Positions 6,739 through 14,108 of a stretch of DNA of 23,116 bases are shown here, in pieces. The notes below the pieces were generated by a model. The model was not told the DNA's origin, made no database searches, and saw nothing but the letters and a program-made list of their open reading frames with translations. Positions within the stretch are counted from its first letter, which is position 1; every line of letters begins with the position of its first letter. The translations under genes were made by a program, and so were the position numbers. Source of the stretch: DATAEK01 sp036258055 (GTDB lineage Bacteria > Acidobacteriota > Vicinamibacteria > Vicinamibacterales > 2-12-FULL-66-21); assembly GCA_036258055.1 (NCBI GenBank), contig DATAEK010000090.1:1-23116 (forward strand), read 5' to 3'.

Positions 6739-7794
6739 GTGCGAGCGGCGGTGCAGGTTGGTTACGGCGGTGTCGACACGAGTCTTCGCCTCGATGATGT
6801 GGCCGTTCCGCGCCCGGGCCCGGACGATGTGCTCGTGCGCGTCGAGGGTTCCACGCTCAACCGCAAGGACCTCTTCGCGCTCGAGAACCTGACCGGTCCC
6901 GGTATCCGTCCACGTCCGCCGCTTCCGCACGTCAACGGTGCCGATGCGTGGGGAACGATTGCCGCAACCGGATCGGGGGTCCGCGGCTGGCGCGACGGCG
7001 ATCGCGTCGTCGTCTATCCAGGCTTGTATTGCGGTGGATGCGAATGGTGTCTGCGGGGCGAAACGTCCGCGTGTGAGACCTACGGTGTGATTGGCGAGCA
7101 GTGCTGGGGCAGCCACGCCGAGTTCGTGCTCGTGCCGGCGCGAAATCTCGAAGCCGCTCCCGCCGGCCTGGAAGGTGACGCGCTGGCGTGTGCGGGTGGC
7201 AGTTGGCTCACGGCCTGGCGCGCACTGGTCACGGTCGCAGAAATCAAGCCCGGCGAGACGGTCCTGGTCGTCGGCTCCTCGGGTGGAGTAGGTACCGGCG
7301 CAATCCGGATCGCCCGACTCGCGGGATGCCGCGTTCTCGCCGTGGTCAGCGATGACCGGAAAGCACAGCGAGCGATCGAGATCGGCGCCGCCCAGACGAT
7401 CGATGCCCAGGAACCGATCGCTGCGCGGGTGAAATCGCTGACGCGAGGCCGCGGCGTGGATGTCGCCATCGATTGCGTCGGCGGCGCCACCTGGCGCGAG
7501 ACGATTGCCGCGCTCGCTCCCTTCGGCCGGATGGCGATTTGCGGCGCGACCGCGGGCGACGTCCCCCGTATCAGCATCCGCGAGATTTACCAGCAGCACC
7601 GCCGCATCCTCGGTGCGCCGCTCGGGTCGCGATCGGAGTTCCGCGACCTGGTGTCGCTCCTGGCATCAGGACGGCTGCAGCCGGTCGTCCACGCGACGAT
7701 TGGCCTCGAGCGGATTCACGACGCGCTCCGGATGCTCGAGCGGCGGGAATTCTTCGGCAAGGTCGCGCTTCGAGTTGCGCCATCGGACTGCTGA
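6739..7794 (+). CDS. Zinc-type MDR oxidoreductase (alcohol dehydrogenase/quinone reductase-like)
   Basis: A 351-residue medium-chain dehydrogenase/reductase. The GroES-like N-terminal domain is followed by an NAD(P)-binding Rossmann fold with 'VLVVGSSGGVGTGAIRIA'. The structural-zinc lobe is intact, with C98, C101, C104 and C112 in 'LYCGGCEWCLRGETSAC'. The catalytic-zinc ligands of classical alcohol dehydrogenases are missing: the position of the first Cys reads 'STLNRKDL' (N41), and the usual His-Glu pair reads 'HVNGADAWG'. That combination is found in quinone-reductase-like members of the superfamily and suggests reduction of an enone or quinone-type substrate rather than alcohol oxidation. 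GTG at 6739 gives the standard 'MRAAVQ' beginning. It lies 26 bases after the GntR gene and 18 before the racemase gene, probably in one transcript. Confidence 0.88.
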   Translation: MRAAVQVGYGGVDTSLRLDDVAVPRPGPDDVLVRVEGSTLNRKDLFALENLTGPGIRPRPPLPHVNGADAWGTIAATGSGVRGWRDGDRVVVYPGLYCGGCEWCLRGETSACETYGVIGEQCWGSHAEFVLVPARNLEAAPAGLEGDALACAGGSWLTAWRALVTVAEIKPGETVLVVGSSGGVGTGAIRIARLAGCRVLAVVSDDRKAQRAIEIGAAQTIDAQEPIAARVKSLTRGRGVDVAIDCVGGATWRETIAALAPFGRMAICGATAGDVPRISIREIYQQHRRILGAPLGSRSEFRDLVSLLASGRLQPVVHATIGLERIHDALRMLERREFFGKVALRVAPSDC

Positions 7795-7812
7795 CAGCGA
7801 AACGGGGAACGG

Positions 7813-8547
7813 ATGAACATCCTCTACCAGATCCCGGGAGACCTCAGCGCGGGACCGCTCGGCGTCGCCGAGCTCGATCGCCGTCGCGGGCTGCTGCAGT
7901 CGTGGGCGGCGCGGGGCGTGACCGTCGACGTCGCTGACGCGCCGGGTGGGCCGCCGTCGATTGAAGGCCAGGCCGAGGAGGCGTTGTGCGTGGCGCCGAT
8001 GATTGCCGCCGTCCGCAGCCGGATCGGCGATCGCCAACCGGATGCGGTGATCGTCGGGTGTTTCGGCGATCCGGGTCTCGCGGCCCTGCGCGAAATCCTC
8101 GATTGTCCGGTCGTGGGACCGTTCGAGGCGTCCTTTCATCTCGCCGCCCAGCTCGGCGGCCGCGTCGGCGTCATCACCATCCTCGACAGCGTCGTGCCGT
8201 TGCTGGATCAGCTCGTGCGCGGGATGGGCCTGTCTTTGCGCTACGCGGGCGCCGTGGCGATCGACGTGCCGGTTCTCGAATTGAAAAACGACCAGGCGAC
8301 CGTGATGCGCCGCGTGTCCGACGGCGCCGCCCAGCTGGTACGCACGCGCGACGCGGACGTGATTGTCCTCGGCTGCATGAGCCTCGCGTTTCTCGGGCTC
8401 GCTGAATGGCTGGCGCGCGAGTGCGGCCTGCCGACGGTCAACCCGGCGCGGTGCGCGCTGAAGACGGCCGAATCGCTGGCGGACCAGGGATTGGTGCAAA
8501 GCCGCCGCACGTTTCCCAAACCGCGGAAAGACCAGGTCATCGTCTGA
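7813..8547 (+). CDS. Asp/Glu/hydantoin racemase-family protein
   Basis: A 244-residue cytosolic protein of the aspartate/glutamate/hydantoin racemase superfamily. It has the two catalytic cysteines typical of two-base racemases: C83 in 'VIVGCFGDPG' and C188 in 'VIVLGCMSLAFLG'. It begins 'MNILYQIPGDL', like many hydantoin-racemase-type members, and ends near 'NPARCALKTAESL', also typical. A ribosome site GGGGAA lies just before the ATG at 7813. Known members racemise Asp, Glu or 5-substituted hydantoins, isomerise maleate or decarboxylate aryl malonates; which of these applies cannot be read here. Placement before a D-aminoacylase-like gene favours a role in D-amino-acid or hydantoin-type metabolism (inference). 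Confidence 0.88.
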   Translation: MNILYQIPGDLSAGPLGVAELDRRRGLLQSWAARGVTVDVADAPGGPPSIEGQAEEALCVAPMIAAVRSRIGDRQPDAVIVGCFGDPGLAALREILDCPVVGPFEASFHLAAQLGGRVGVITILDSVVPLLDQLVRGMGLSLRYAGAVAIDVPVLELKNDQATVMRRVSDGAAQLVRTRDADVIVLGCMSLAFLGLAEWLARECGLPTVNPARCALKTAESLADQGLVQSRRTFPKPRKDQVIV

Positions 8548-8596
8548 CGCCAAACGAGGCCGTGCCGGGTTCGTCCGTGAGCGAGACAGAGCGGTG

Positions 8597-8757
8597 GAAT
8601 CAGCAGCGCCTGCGGCTGCGGCCGACCACGACGTGCGCGTAGGCGAGCGGGAGGGGGCCCGGCGGTCGGACGGTAGGCCGCCCGTCGGCGACGGGCGGAC
8701 AGGCCGAAGGCCGTCGCGCGAAGCGCGTAGGCGAGCGGGGGTGGGGCCCCGCGAGCA
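8597..8757 (-). repeat. Dispersed GC-rich intergenic element, copy 3 (inverted), with internal direct repeat
   Basis: Read on the minus strand this has the same end blocks as the copies at 1832-1927 and 3047-3213: GCGGGGGTGGGGCCCC (8735-8750, plus-strand reading) and GAATCAGCAGCGCCTGCGGC (8597-8616). Inside it, GCGCGTAGGCGAGCGGG occurs twice in direct orientation (8635-8651 and 8723-8739). Between these is a perfect 9-bp hairpin CCGCCCGTC/GACGGGCGG with a 3-base loop (8678-8698). It fills nearly the whole 225-base gap 8548-8772 and stops just before the ribosome site of the next gene. Confidence 0.75.
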
Positions 8758-8759
8758 CT

Positions 8760-8769
8760 AAGAGGAGGA
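8760..8769 (+). promoter_or_regulatory. Strong Shine-Dalgarno for the D-aminoacylase-like gene
   Basis: AAGAGGAGGA precedes the ATG at 8773 with a short spacer. It lies immediately outside the repeat element and fixes the start codon. Confidence 0.8.
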
Positions 8770-8772
8770 ATC

Positions 8773-10527
8773 ATGACCATCCGCATGACGCGCAAGGAAT
8801 TCCTCAGGACCACCTTGTGGGGCGGGGCCTCGGCGCTGGTCGTCGGCGTGCCCGACCGACTGGGCGCGATTCAGGTGTCCGGTCCGCAGCTCGACGTCGT
8901 CATTCGCGGCGGACGGGTGATCGACGGTACCGGCGCTCCGGCGATCAACGCCTCGGTCGGCATTCGCGACGGGCGAATCGTCGACATCGGCGACATCCCG
9001 GCGAGTGCCGCACGGCAGTCGATCGACGCGAAGGGCAGCTACGTCTGCCCCGGTTTCATCGATCCCCACACCCACGAAGAGATCCTGATGCTCGCGGATC
9101 CGGTCCTCGAGAAGTTCGTCCGCCAGGGCGTGACGACGATCGTCAACGGCAACTGCGGGCACTCGGTCACGCCGTATCACGCGAAGACGGTCCTCGAGTA
9201 CTGGTGGCGCGAAGCGTTGATCTCGAGAAAGCGCAGTCAGATGAAAATTGACTGGGACGGCGTGGACGGTTACGCGAAGACGATTGCCGGGATCGGGGCG
9301 ACTATCAACAGTGCCGTTCTGCTCGGCTATGGCGGCATTCGGTGGGGCGCGATGCACGGTGGCTTCGATCGGCCGCCCACCGAAGACGAATTCAAGGAAA
9401 TCGAACGGATCGTCGAGACCGGTCTCGAGCAGGGCGCGGTCGGCATGTCCACGGGTCTCGCGTATCGCCCGTGCTTCTACGCCAAGACCGACGAGCTCGT
9501 GCGCGTGTCGAAGCTCCTCACGAAGCACAACAAGGTCTACGCGTCGCATCTGCGCGGCGGACCCAGCGGCGCGCTCGAATGCGCCGACATCGGCGAAAGA
9601 GCCGGGTGCCGGATCCAGTTCTCGCATTTCGGCGGCCGGACGAAGGCGCAGCTCGATCTGGTCACGGAGACCAACCGACGCGGCGTCGTTTCCGCAGCGG
9701 ATGTCATCCCACAGTCGACGAGCCATCGGCGCGCCTCGAATCGCATGGTCGAAGCGCTTATGGTCTTCTACCCGGGCGTCTTCGACGACTCGGACGAGCA
9801 GCTCAGGGGGCTGCTGCGCGATCCCAAGACACGCGCCGAGATCTGCCGGACCGTGAGCTTCTTCAACAACGACAAGAGTCAGGTGGTCATCGTGCGTGCG
9901 TTGACTCCCGCGCACACTGCGGACGTGGGGCAATCGATCGCCGCGCTTGCGCAAGCACGACAGAAAGATCCCAATGACTACTACGTCGAGCTGATTCTCG
10001 ATGAGAACAATCCCGTGGTGTTCGCGTTCGACGGCGATCGACGCGAGGCCCGCGGACAGGGCGAGGGCGGCGGGCGCGCCGGACGAGGACGTCAAGGCAA
10101 CCCTGAAGACGTGTTACCCGCGGGTCATTGGACAACGCACGCCCGCTTCGGACCTGGCTCGGACTCGATTCCCGTGGACATGGACGAGCCGTACGGCTGG
10201 TACGAGCATCAGCGGCGCGGGGCGTTCCCCGGTTACTTCCGACAGGCGAAAGCCGCCGGCGTGTCGATCGAACAAGCGGTCAGCCGTTCGACGCAGCTGC
10301 CGGCCGAGCACTTCCGTCTCAAGGACCGCGGTGTCCTGGCGAAGGGCAAAGTGGCGGACGTGATGGTCTTCGATCCGGACGCTTACAGTTATCCGACGCC
10401 CGCCGAATCAGATCCGAATGATCCGTTTCCCGTTGCCCGCGGCGTCGCGCACCTGGTGGTCAACGGCGTACCCGTGCTCGTCGATGGCAAGTTGACCGGT
10501 AAGAAGCCCGGAAAGGTGCTTCTCTAG
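8773..10527 (+). CDS. N-acyl-D-amino-acid deacylase-like amidohydrolase, probably exported
   Basis: A 584-residue metal-dependent amidohydrolase of the D-aminoacylase group, which hydrolyses the amide of N-acyl-D-amino acids. Visible active-site elements: HxH at H99/H101 in 'GFIDPHTHEE', the bridging cysteine C128 in 'NGNCGHS' characteristic of D-aminoacylases, H259 in 'ASHLRGG', H285 in 'FSHFGG', and an aspartate, probably D464, in 'GPGSDSIPVD'. The N-terminus 'RMTRKEFLRTTLWGGASALVVG' resembles a twin-arginine signal with an RK pair, so export of the folded metalloenzyme is likely but not certain. A low-complexity Gly/Arg stretch (about 417-441) is an insertion relative to the core fold. A strong ribosome site AAGAGGAGGA ends 4 bases before ATG 8773. 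The gene is separated from the racemase gene by a repeat element. Confidence 0.9.
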   Translation: MTIRMTRKEFLRTTLWGGASALVVGVPDRLGAIQVSGPQLDVVIRGGRVIDGTGAPAINASVGIRDGRIVDIGDIPASAARQSIDAKGSYVCPGFIDPHTHEEILMLADPVLEKFVRQGVTTIVNGNCGHSVTPYHAKTVLEYWWREALISRKRSQMKIDWDGVDGYAKTIAGIGATINSAVLLGYGGIRWGAMHGGFDRPPTEDEFKEIERIVETGLEQGAVGMSTGLAYRPCFYAKTDELVRVSKLLTKHNKVYASHLRGGPSGALECADIGERAGCRIQFSHFGGRTKAQLDLVTETNRRGVVSAADVIPQSTSHRRASNRMVEALMVFYPGVFDDSDEQLRGLLRDPKTRAEICRTVSFFNNDKSQVVIVRALTPAHTADVGQSIAALAQARQKDPNDYYVELILDENNPVVFAFDGDRREARGQGEGGGRAGRGRQGNPEDVLPAGHWTTHARFGPGSDSIPVDMDEPYGWYEHQRRGAFPGYFRQAKAAGVSIEQAVSRSTQLPAEHFRLKDRGVLAKGKVADVMVFDPDAYSYPTPAESDPNDPFPVARGVAHLVVNGVPVLVDGKLTGKKPGKVLL

Positions 10528-10537
10528 AAAAGGCATC

Positions 10538-10734
10538 GCGATGGGGTCCGGCGGGCGAGGCCCCGGCAGAATTCAGGCGCGCCGCAGGCGCGATGGGGGT
10601 CCGGCGGGGCTAAGCCCCTGGTTAGAAGCAAGTGGTAGCGAGCCGCGCCGCAGGCGCGCACGCCGGAGCGGAGCGGGGCGATGGGGCCCCGCGAGCGACG
10701 GCGATGGGGGGTCCGGCGGGGCGAAGCCCCCCGG
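10538..10734 (+). repeat. GCGATGGGG-type repeat cluster between two amidohydrolase genes
   Basis: Three units share GCGATGGGG, then TCCGGCGGG, then a GAGGCCCC, TAAGCCCC or GAAGCCCC arm. They begin at 10538, 10590 and 10701, with a shortened unit at 10678 (GCGATGGGGCCCCGCGAGC). Each unit can fold, pairing GGGG with CCCC. Between them GCCGCAGGCGCG occurs at 10581-10592 and 10648-10659, forming CGCGCC/GGCGCG hairpins. The cluster occupies the entire 207-base gap and its last unit touches the start codon of the next gene. No additional gene is supported here. Confidence 0.7.
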
Positions 10735-11904
10735 ATGATCATGAAACTCGCGCTCGAAGCCGACCGCGTTTTCACCGGCCGATCCGACGGCGCCGAAAAG
10801 GCCGTCGTGCTCATCGACGACGACCGCATCGTCTCGGTCGACACCTGGCTCGCTGACGACACGGTTCCGGTCATGCGGCTGCCGGGCACGACGCTGCTGT
10901 CGGGGCTGATCGATGCGCACACCCACGTCTCGGTCCTGCCGGCGTGCGGCAATCAAATCGATCAGATGAAGCGGCCGGTCGAGGAACAGCTCGCCGCCGC
11001 TCGGGCCAACGTGCTCGCAGATCTGACGTCGGGTGTGACGACGATGCGGATCATGGGGCAGGAGCTGGACGTCGACTTCCGTCTCCGTGACGAGATTGCC
11101 GGCGGACGCTCCCTCGGGCCGGATCTCGTGTGTGCAGGCGTGCAGCTGGCCAAGCCCGGTGGGCACGGCCACGCGCTGACGTCCGTGTCGACTGTCGATG
11201 ACATCAAGCGCCTTGTAAACGCCAACGCGTCGCGCGGAGCAGGGCTGATCAAGATCTTCACGACCGGCGGCGTATCCAGCGTCGCCTCGTCTCAGGGTGA
11301 TTGTCCGTTCACCGATCGCGAGATTCGAACCGCCGCCGACGCTGCGCATCGCCACGGGCTCAAGCTTGCCTCACACGCGCACGGGGGAGTCGGCGCGAAG
11401 CTGGCGATCGAAAACGGCGTGGACACGATCGAGCACGGCGCTCTCCTCGATGAGCGCCTGATCGAAGAGGCCGCTCGCCGCGGTCTCGCGATTGTCGGAA
11501 CCTTTTCGATCGCGGAGCATCCGGCCGGTGTCGAAGCCGGCGATGCGAGCCGTCCCGAGATCATCGCGAAGCTTCGCGAGGTCCGCACACGCATCGGCGA
11601 GACGTGGCGGCGAATCCTGCAGTCGGGCGTGGATGTCGCCCTGGGCACCGACAGTATGCACGGTTGCCTGGCCTTCGACGTCACGCGGCTGACCGCATTC
11701 GGCGCGACCCCGGCGCGCGCCATCCGCGCCGTCACCAGGGACGCCGCGACGGTGTGCGGACTCACGGATCGCGGCACGATCGCGCCGGGCCTTCGCGCCG
11801 ATCTGATCGCTGTGCTGGGGAATCCACTCGACGATGTTCGTTCCCTCGCGTGCCCGGTCCTGGTCATCAAGGCCGGTCGAATCGTGCATCGTCTCGGCGT
11901 GTGA
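10735..11904 (+). CDS. Imidazolonepropionase-like metal-dependent amidohydrolase
   Basis: A 389-residue cytosolic-looking amidohydrolase with a full metal site: H62 and H64 in 'LIDAHTHVS', candidate bridging lysine K173 in 'GLIKIFTTGG', H214 (with H216 next to it) in 'LASHAHGG', H234 in 'TIEHGAL' and D306 in 'ALGTDSM'. Relatives include imidazolonepropionases and Xaa-Pro or Xaa-Arg dipeptidases, so a cyclic amide or dipeptide-like substrate is reasonable; the exact one is unknown. The start is ATG 10735 or ATG 10741, two codons later. Upstream in-frame ATGs (e.g. 10681) come from the repeat cluster and are rejected. There is no clear ribosome site, because the repeat runs right up to the start codon. 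The N-terminal half (4-50) is the small beta-sandwich seen in this family. Confidence 0.88.
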   Translation: MIMKLALEADRVFTGRSDGAEKAVVLIDDDRIVSVDTWLADDTVPVMRLPGTTLLSGLIDAHTHVSVLPACGNQIDQMKRPVEEQLAAARANVLADLTSGVTTMRIMGQELDVDFRLRDEIAGGRSLGPDLVCAGVQLAKPGGHGHALTSVSTVDDIKRLVNANASRGAGLIKIFTTGGVSSVASSQGDCPFTDREIRTAADAAHRHGLKLASHAHGGVGAKLAIENGVDTIEHGALLDERLIEEAARRGLAIVGTFSIAEHPAGVEAGDASRPEIIAKLREVRTRIGETWRRILQSGVDVALGTDSMHGCLAFDVTRLTAFGATPARAIRAVTRDAATVCGLTDRGTIAPGLRADLIAVLGNPLDDVRSLACPVLVIKAGRIVHRLGV

Positions 11905-11944
11905 AGCTCGATCGGAGCCGACCGCTCTCGCGGGAGGTCATCAC

Positions 11945-12166
11945 GTGACGCTCACTCCTCGTTTGATTCCCCTGGTTCCCGCCGTTCTCGGACGACTGGC
12001 GCTGTTTGCCACGATCGCGACAATCACCGCCGCCGCCGGAATGTCTCAGTCCGACGCGCCGTTGCCGCTGCTTCAGCAACGGCTGTTAGGCCGCCCGTCC
12101 GCGCGCGGCGCGCATCCGCGCGACCGCCTTGGCTTCGATCTGGCGGACACGCTCGCGCGTGATTGA
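11945..12166 (+). CDS. Short signal-peptide-like ORF, possibly a gene remnant
   Basis: GTG at 11945, with GGGAGG 8 bases upstream, begins a 73-codon frame. Its first 35 residues look like a genuine signal peptide or membrane anchor: 'RLIPLVPAVLGRLALFATIATITAAAGM'. The remainder is non-descript, and its last 81 bases are antisense to the 3' end of the convergent sigma-factor gene. It may be the preserved 5' end of a longer exported protein whose body was lost, or a small anchored peptide. I do not recognise it. Moderate-to-low confidence that it is expressed. Confidence 0.3.
   Translation: MTLTPRLIPLVPAVLGRLALFATIATITAAAGMSQSDAPLPLLQQRLLGRPSARGAHPRDRLGFDLADTLARD
12059..12082. other. Inverted repeat next to the sigma-factor stop
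   Basis: CCGTTGC (12059-12065) and GCAACGG (12076-12082) can pair across a 10-base loop, ending 3 bases beyond the sigma gene's stop codon. There is no T-run, so a terminator function is only a possibility. Confidence 0.3.
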
Positions 12167-13762
12167 CAGACGCCGCCCGATCTCCTCGAGCGTGTACTCC
12201 CGTTCCATTCCGAGCCCGTAGCGCAGGCGCATCACTTCCTTTTCCCGGTCGGTGAGCGTTGCCATGGCGCGCTCGACTTCGTTCGCCATGTCGCTGCGAA
12301 TCGCCGATTCCTCGGGCGACCGGGTTTCGAGGTCGCGGAGCATGTCGCCAAGCTTCGTTTCCTCGGAATCGCCGATCGGCGTTTCGAGTGACGCCGGAAG
12401 CTTCGCCGCGTCGAGCAGGAGTTCCACCTTACTGACCGGCATCTCTGCGCGTTCGGCGAGCTCCTCGGGGCGCGGTGGACGTCCGAGCTCTCCCGCGAGC
12501 GTCCGGCGTGCGTGCATCAACTTGTTGAGAGATTCGATGACGTGGACGGGCAGTCGGATCGTGCGGCCGTAGTCCGCAACCGCGCGGCCGATTGCCTGGC
12601 GGATCCACCACGTTGCGTAGGTGGAGAACCGGAAGCCGCGCCTGAACTGGAATCGGTCGACCGCCTTCATCAGCCCGATGTTGCCCTCCTGAATCAGGTC
12701 GAGCAACGACAACCCCCGGTTCGAGTACCGCTTCGCGATCGAAACAACCAGCCGGAGATTCGCCTCGAGGAGATCGCGCTTCGCGTCGAGGATGGCCGCC
12801 TCCTTCTCCAGGACACGGCCCGCGAGCTCGAGGAACTGACGCCGCGGGAGACCCGTACGGTCCTCGAGCGCGCGTCGTTGAGCCGTACGAGCGGCCGCTG
12901 GGACGCCCTCCAGATCTTCGAACCCCTTTTTGACCTCACGGACCTTGGCCACGATGTCGTCCACGAGCGCGGGACGAAGCGGCAACGAAGCCAGCAGGCC
13001 TCCGATCGTCTCGCGGGCCTTTGCGATCTCCCGCCGGAAGTCCGCGCGCGTGGCCGTCGTCGACCGCCGATCCTCGCAGCGGCGGTGGCACTCCTTGACG
13101 CGATTGTGGATCCGCTGGATCTTCGCGAACGCCTCCAGAACGGGCGCAATGTTGTCCGGTTTCAGCTCGCCGCCGTCGGGCAGCAGAATCAGCTCGGCCG
13201 CCGGCGCTCCCTGCCGGATGTGATCCACCATGCCCAACAGCGTCCGCCGCGCGCAGGGGATGGCGCCGAGCGCCGACTGGAGCTCGCCGCGCGCCACTTC
13301 GATGCGCCGGCCGATCTCCTGCTCCTCCTGTGGCTTCAGCAGCCGCCGCTTGCCGACGCTCCGAAGGTAGAGGCGGACGATGTCGAGATCTTCGCGGGAG
13401 AGATCGGAGTCCGGGGTTTCGTCGTCGTCCTCGTCCCGCTCGTCGTCCTCGATGTGCTGGTCCTCGAAGGCTTCCTCCTCTTCTTCGTGGAGCAGTCGCT
13501 CGGGAGGCTGAACGTCGACGGTCTCCCCTTCGTCGCCGTCATTGACCGGGACGAGCCCAAAATCGTGCGCGCGTTCACGCCAGTCGAGCACGTGGGTATT
13601 TCGCTCGGGCTCGCGCCAGTCGATCAGCGGGCTGTCCGCGTCCGGAACTGATCGCCGTTTGATGGCAGTGGGTCGCGTTGTTGTCGTTGTCTGCGTGTGT
13701 CGCGCCATGTCGAGCCCGGATGCAACCGTTCTGCCCGGCTCCGAAGCCGTCGTGCGGTGCAT
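12086..13762 (-). CDS. rpoD: RNA polymerase sigma-70 factor, primary (RpoD/SigA) type
   Basis: 558 residues, or 540 if ATG 13708 (residue 19) is the start; neither start has a clear ribosome site. Region 1.2 is at 124-158 ('DIVRLYLRSVGKRRLLKPQEEQEIGRRI'). A 170-residue non-conserved region follows. Region 2 is at 331-407 with 'ANLRLVVSIAKRYSNRGLSLLDLIQEGNIGLMKAVDRF' and the -10-reading helix 'RGFRFSTYATWWIRQAIGRA'. 'TIRLPVHVIE' leads into region 3. Region 4 ends with the -35-reading helix 'YTLEEIGRRLSITRERVRQIEAKA'. The presence of region 1.2 plus the long insert marks a primary-type factor that directs housekeeping transcription. The N-terminus has no classical region 1.1; instead it carries a markedly acidic run (about 92-126, many Glu/Asp). 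A paralogous primary sigma elsewhere in the genome cannot be excluded. Confidence 0.92.
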   Translation of the reverse strand: MHRTTASEPGRTVASGLDMARHTQTTTTTRPTAIKRRSVPDADSPLIDWREPERNTHVLDWRERAHDFGLVPVNDGDEGETVDVQPPERLLHEEEEEAFEDQHIEDDERDEDDDETPDSDLSREDLDIVRLYLRSVGKRRLLKPQEEQEIGRRIEVARGELQSALGAIPCARRTLLGMVDHIRQGAPAAELILLPDGGELKPDNIAPVLEAFAKIQRIHNRVKECHRRCEDRRSTTATRADFRREIAKARETIGGLLASLPLRPALVDDIVAKVREVKKGFEDLEGVPAAARTAQRRALEDRTGLPRRQFLELAGRVLEKEAAILDAKRDLLEANLRLVVSIAKRYSNRGLSLLDLIQEGNIGLMKAVDRFQFRRGFRFSTYATWWIRQAIGRAVADYGRTIRLPVHVIESLNKLMHARRTLAGELGRPPRPEELAERAEMPVSKVELLLDAAKLPASLETPIGDSEETKLGDMLRDLETRSPEESAIRSDMANEVERAMATLTDREKEVMRLRYGLGMEREYTLEEIGRRLSITRERVRQIEAKAVARMRAARGRAA

Positions 13763-14108
13763 GGAAGAGTTTGGCGGACTGTCACGGGATTCGGCCCGCC
13801 AGCCCGTCGAAATTCATACCCGATTATGCCTGTGCTGATCCATCTCTGACACGAGCGCGACGAGCTCGGCCCACCGTCATCGGTGACCGGTTTCCGCCGC
13901 AAAGTGCGCTCTGGCGTGCATGGTATACTGCTTCGGTCAGGTGGACGACAGCCATCCTGCTCGAGCCGCTCAAGGCTGAACCGAGCCGATAGACTCGCTT
14001 CTCCCGCAGAACGTGTTCGCTTAGCACAGCTCAATCCATCAACGATCGATCCACCTTCCACGTCGTGAAACGCCCTGGGCTCGGGGCAGAAGTGAGACTG
14101 ACAGAACA
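13763..14108. other. Divergent intergenic region between sigma factor and RRM gene
   Basis: 346 bases with no supported gene. On the minus strand CATAAT (plus-strand ATTATG at 13823-13828) is a possible -10 for the sigma gene, but no good -35 is seen. On the plus strand an extended -10 at 13921-13929 serves the RRM gene. The remaining roughly 170 bases before 14109 form that gene's leader. Confidence 0.6.
13921..13929 (+). promoter_or_regulatory. Extended -10 promoter (TGGTATACT) for the RRM gene
   Basis: TG-G-TATACT is a near-perfect extended -10, and no convincing -35 lies 16-18 bases upstream, which extended -10 promoters can tolerate. The transcript would begin near 13936, leaving a leader of about 170 nt before ATG 14109. 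Long leaders are common for cold-shock-type RNA-binding protein genes. Confidence 0.55.

Noticed and set aside
8758..10095. A 445-codon minus-strand open frame opposite the D-aminoacylase-like gene
   Set aside because: Antisense shadow with Arg/His/Asp-rich low-complexity translation and no domain. The plus strand carries a full active-site set.
10541..10738. Small ORF starting in the repeat cluster (65 codons)
   Set aside because: Its translation is only the Gly/Arg/Pro reading of repeat units, with no ribosome site or recognisable domain.
12512..13651. 379-codon plus-strand frame opposite the sigma factor
   Set aside because: Antisense to a highly conserved sigma-70 gene. The acidic and charged composition is a by-product of the complementary codons.
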